Assembly (NCBI GenBank): GCA_027619145.1
Contig: JAQCGA010000164.1
Coordinates: 1 to 7,948, forward strand
Direction of reading: 5' to 3'
DNA: 7,948 nucleotides
Source of the DNA: a bacterium
GTDB lineage: Bacteria; Latescibacterota; UBA2968; GCA-2709665
The first letter of the stretch is position 1. Each line of letters opens with the position of its first letter. A model generated the notes under the pieces. The model worked only from the letters and a program-made list of their open reading frames with translations. It did no database searches and was not told the origin of the DNA. A program made the translations under genes and the position numbers. This document shows positions 5,489-7,948 of the stretch, piece by piece.

Positions 5489-7948
5489 GTGACCAAACAG
5501 CGCCCCAACACAACAACACCCATCGCAAAAGCCACCCTCGCCACAGGTCTCTTCCTTCTGGCACACCTTCTCCTGGCCCACTGGCAAAGCCCCTATCCTT
5601 TCTGGGGTCTGGACCTCCTCACCTACCATCCGACCTGGCTCCAGATCCCCTTCGCACTCTTCGCCTCCCTCCTCCTCCTTCCACCAGCTCGGGATCAAAT
5701 CCTCCAGCTCTTCAAACGCCTCTCTCCACTTCTGGATCATCGCACCGGGCGAGCGGCCCTCTCCTTCATCCTCATCCTGGCCCTCGCCATACTCTTCTAC
5801 TTTTTTCGATCCGCTGTCCACCTCCTCGGCGACGGATACCTCTACCTCCGTGAACTCGACAACGCCGTCTGGAACGAACTCCCCCGTGTGGACCGTGCAC
5901 CCCTCACGTTCTGGATCACACGGACCCTTCACAACCTCGGCGGCTCCGCACAAACCACCTATCGCATCTACAGCTTCGCCTCAGGTCTCTTCTACCTGGC
6001 CCTGATCTTCCCCATCGCACGAACCCTCGGACGCAACCGCACGGAATCCATTGCAACCGGCGCGTTCCTCCTCTCTGCGGGTTTCCTCCAGCTCTTCTGC
6101 GGTTATGTCGAAAACTATGCGCTCCTCCTGCCCGCACTCCTCCTCTACTTCCTGGCTGGACTGCGAGCCCTTCAAAATCAACTTTCCCCCTGGATACCGG
6201 CACTCGCCCTGGCTTTCTTCTTGCCTCTTCACTTCGCATTTCTCGCCTTTCTCCCCTCTCTGGCTCTCCTCTTGTGGCTCTGCGAAAAACCCACAGGCCT
6301 CCGTTCGATTATCAGAGCTTCTGCTCCGCTGGTCACACTCCCCCTGATCGTCCTCACCATCTTGTTCATGTTGGGGATCCATCCTTTTGCCTACTTTAAA
6401 AAACTCGCCAGCGGACACCTCCTCCCCCTTTTTTCTGAACCCGATTTCTACCAGCCATACCGCCTGTTCTCACTCGCACACCTGCTCGACGTTCTCAACC
6501 AACAGCTTCTAGTCGCACCCGCTGCCTGCCTCACGATCTTCTTGATCCGAAAACAAAAATCCCTCGATCCTCCACAACTCTTCCTCCTCACCGCAACGCT
6601 CTTCTCACTCCTCTTTACCTTCCTCGCCAATCCCGAAATCGGTGCTTTCCGAGACTGGGACATTCTTGTTTTGCCTGCACTGCCTTTCAGCCTCTGGGCC
6701 GCACGACGTATCGCTGTTCAGAACCCGGACCGCAACCTCCTTGCGCACATCGCTCTTCTCCTGGTTGGGGCGGCCGCGCTCCACACCGCACTTTGGATTG
6801 GCCTCAATGCAAACCCTACCGCTGCGGAGCACCGCTACAAAAACCTGCTCCAGAACTCGCAGCTCTCCAAACATGCAGGCTCTTACGGCTGGGAAACCCT
6901 CGGCATTTATTACCGGAACCACAACAAACTCGAACACGCGCTGGAAGCCTACCAGCAAGCGATCAAAGCAAGCCCGAACCCCCGGCACTGGTTCTCCACC
7001 GGCACACTACAGTCCACCTTAGGCCGGAAACAGGAAGCCATTGAATCCTACCAGAAAGCCATCGCTCTCAAATCCGACTTCGCCGAAGCCTACTCCAACC
7101 TGGGGAATACCTACCAGGATCTGAAACAGTACGAAAACGCCATCGCATCCTTCCAGAAATCCGTTGACCTCAACCCCAATTTTGCCGATGCATACTCCAA
7201 CCTGGGCAATGCCCTCCAGGCCATAGGGCGAACCGAAGACGCCATCGTATATTTCCAGGAAGCAGTTGCACATAAACCAGATTTCGCCGAAGCCCGCTAC
7301 AACCTGGGCAACGTCTTTCTCGCACAAGGACAATTCGAAAAAGCCATTCCACACTACCGGCAGGCCATCCAGATAAACCCCAACCTATCCGGCGCATATT
7401 ATAACCTGGGAAATGCGTATTATAATCTGAGTCAATTCGAAAACGCTTTAAAAAACTACCTGCAGGCCCTTTCGCTCGAACCCGGTTTAGCCGAAGCCTG
7501 CTTCGCGGCTGGCAACGCGTACTACGGCCTGGGTCGGTTCGATGACGCTCTCAAATACTATCAAAAAACCATCGCACTGAAACCAGACTTCCTGCAGGTT
7601 CACGCACGCCTGGGCGACATTCATTTTATGGCAGGCCGGTTTGATGACGCGGCACGCGCCTACCAACAAGTTGTTGCCCTCGACCCTAACTTCGCCGACG
7701 GACACGCCAACCTGGCCAATGCCCTGCTCCAACTGAAACGCCACGAAGAAGCCCTCGTACACTATCGCAAAGCCATCGCACCGAATCCCAAAGACGTCAA
7801 CACGCTCTATAATCTGGCCGTACTCTACCACACCCTCAACCAGATTGAAGAAGCAAGCCACTACTTCCAAAAAGTTCTGGACCACGCACCCAACCATCCC
7901 CAGGCCCCTACAATCCGCGCCTGGCTACGCACCGTTGGGGCGAGGCAG
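5489..7948 (+). CDS. Multi-pass membrane protein with C-terminal TPR repeats, GT-C-like (paralogue 2; 3' end outside the window)
   Basis: The frame is open for 820 codons from GTG 5489 to the window edge with no stop, so the C-terminus is incomplete here. The membrane half (1-440) aligns with paralogue 1 almost without gaps and keeps both its motifs, GDGYLYLRELD (114-124) and NPEIGAFRDWD (381-391). The least conserved patches are about 264-300 and 350-362. Ten TPR units follow (467-805; the first has 33 residues, the rest 34), many of the consensus form AYxNLGNxxxxxxxxxxAI, then the cap PTIRAWLR shared in form with paralogue 1. The frame then runs into the next palindromic element (GARQ at the edge). 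Function is as uncertain as for paralogue 1: a GT-C-type glycosyltransferase with TPRs, or a membrane-anchored TPR scaffold. The longer TPR array suggests a different or larger binding partner (inference). Confidence 0.92.
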   Translation, partial: MTKQRPNTTTPIAKATLATGLFLLAHLLLAHWQSPYPFWGLDLLTYHPTWLQIPFALFASLLLLPPARDQILQLFKRLSPLLDHRTGRAALSFILILALAILFYFFRSAVHLLGDGYLYLRELDNAVWNELPRVDRAPLTFWITRTLHNLGGSAQTTYRIYSFASGLFYLALIFPIARTLGRNRTESIATGAFLLSAGFLQLFCGYVENYALLLPALLLYFLAGLRALQNQLSPWIPALALAFFLPLHFAFLAFLPSLALLLWLCEKPTGLRSIIRASAPLVTLPLIVLTILFMLGIHPFAYFKKLASGHLLPLFSEPDFYQPYRLFSLAHLLDVLNQQLLVAPAACLTIFLIRKQKSLDPPQLFLLTATLFSLLFTFLANPEIGAFRDWDILVLPALPFSLWAARRIAVQNPDRNLLAHIALLLVGAAALHTALWIGLNANPTAAEHRYKNLLQNSQLSKHAGSYGWETLGIYYRNHNKLEHALEAYQQAIKASPNPRHWFSTGTLQSTLGRKQEAIESYQKAIALKSDFAEAYSNLGNTYQDLKQYENAIASFQKSVDLNPNFADAYSNLGNALQAIGRTEDAIVYFQEAVAHKPDFAEARYNLGNVFLAQGQFEKAIPHYRQAIQINPNLSGAYYNLGNAYYNLSQFENALKNYLQALSLEPGLAEACFAAGNAYYGLGRFDDALKYYQKTIALKPDFLQVHARLGDIHFMAGRFDDAARAYQQVVALDPNFADGHANLANALLQLKRHEEALVHYRKAIAPNPKDVNTLYNLAVLYHTLNQIEEASHYFQKVLDHAPNHPQAPTIRAWLRTVGARQ
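7934..7948 (+). repeat. Start of palindromic element copy D (cut by the window edge)
   Basis: GTTG (7934-7937) followed by GGGCGAGGCA (7938-7947) matches the foot and first half of the palindrome in copies A-C. The last base is G where the others have T. Its place after the RAWLR cap is the same as that of copy C after paralogue 1. The foot reads GTTG instead of GTAG, so the TAG stop is lost. Confidence 0.65.

Larger units (their letters stand above)
3224..7948 (+). repeat. Tandem duplication of element plus membrane-TPR gene
   Basis: The unit from copy B through the first TPR gene (3224-5441) is repeated from copy C through the second (5439 to the window end). Leader, GTG start, membrane half and C-terminal cap all align, and the DNA is near-identical over long blocks (for example around 3342-3410 with 5548-5616). 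Close DNA similarity ends within the first TPR unit (about 4687 and 6897), after which the two differ in sequence and in repeat number. Confidence 0.85.

Overview
The window is GC-rich bacterial DNA with three same-strand genes: a DNA helicase–exonuclease fusion (104-3169) and two tandem paralogues encoding multi-pass membrane proteins with C-terminal TPR repeats (3276-5441, and 5489 running off the right edge). Codons end mostly in C (CTC, ATC, GCC, ACC, TCC), while Glu and Lys are nearly always GAA and AAA. The leaders have GGAG Shine-Dalgarno sites, and GTG starts are used twice. This fits an uncultivated or little-studied Gram-negative-type bacterium; nothing here fixes the phylum.

Layout. 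Positions 1-103 hold no gene but carry two kinds of dispersed repeat: a hairpin element in reverse orientation (1-25) and an array of CTTTGCG units (56-82). The helicase gene follows. Its stop codon abuts the first of two tandem copies of a second hairpin element, a 20-bp perfect palindrome plus a fixed tail, which together fill almost all of 3170-3275. The first TPR gene follows. Its TAG stop lies inside the GTAG foot of another copy of the element (5438-5477), which is followed by the second TPR gene. That gene's last visible bases read into the start of a further copy (7934-7948). All three genes therefore end at, or run into, a copy of the same element, and both TPR genes take their leader and Shine-Dalgarno site from just after it.

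How the genes relate. The helicase looks like a self-contained DNA-repair or recombination enzyme: a UvrD/PcrA-type 3'-5' motor with a DnaQ-type 3'-5' exonuclease inserted in it. No functional link to its neighbours can be seen. The two TPR genes are a recent-looking tandem duplication of repeat plus gene. Their membrane halves are very similar even at DNA level, while their TPR halves have diverged and differ by three repeat units (7 versus 10). The membrane half resembles GT-C-type glycosyltransferases of the kind fused to TPRs in TMTC proteins, but this is inference from architecture.

The most unusual points are the exonuclease placed inside the helicase, the hairpin elements that supply stop codons and separate the duplicated genes, and the change in TPR number between the paralogues. 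No RNA gene, CRISPR array, transposase or clear promoter was seen.
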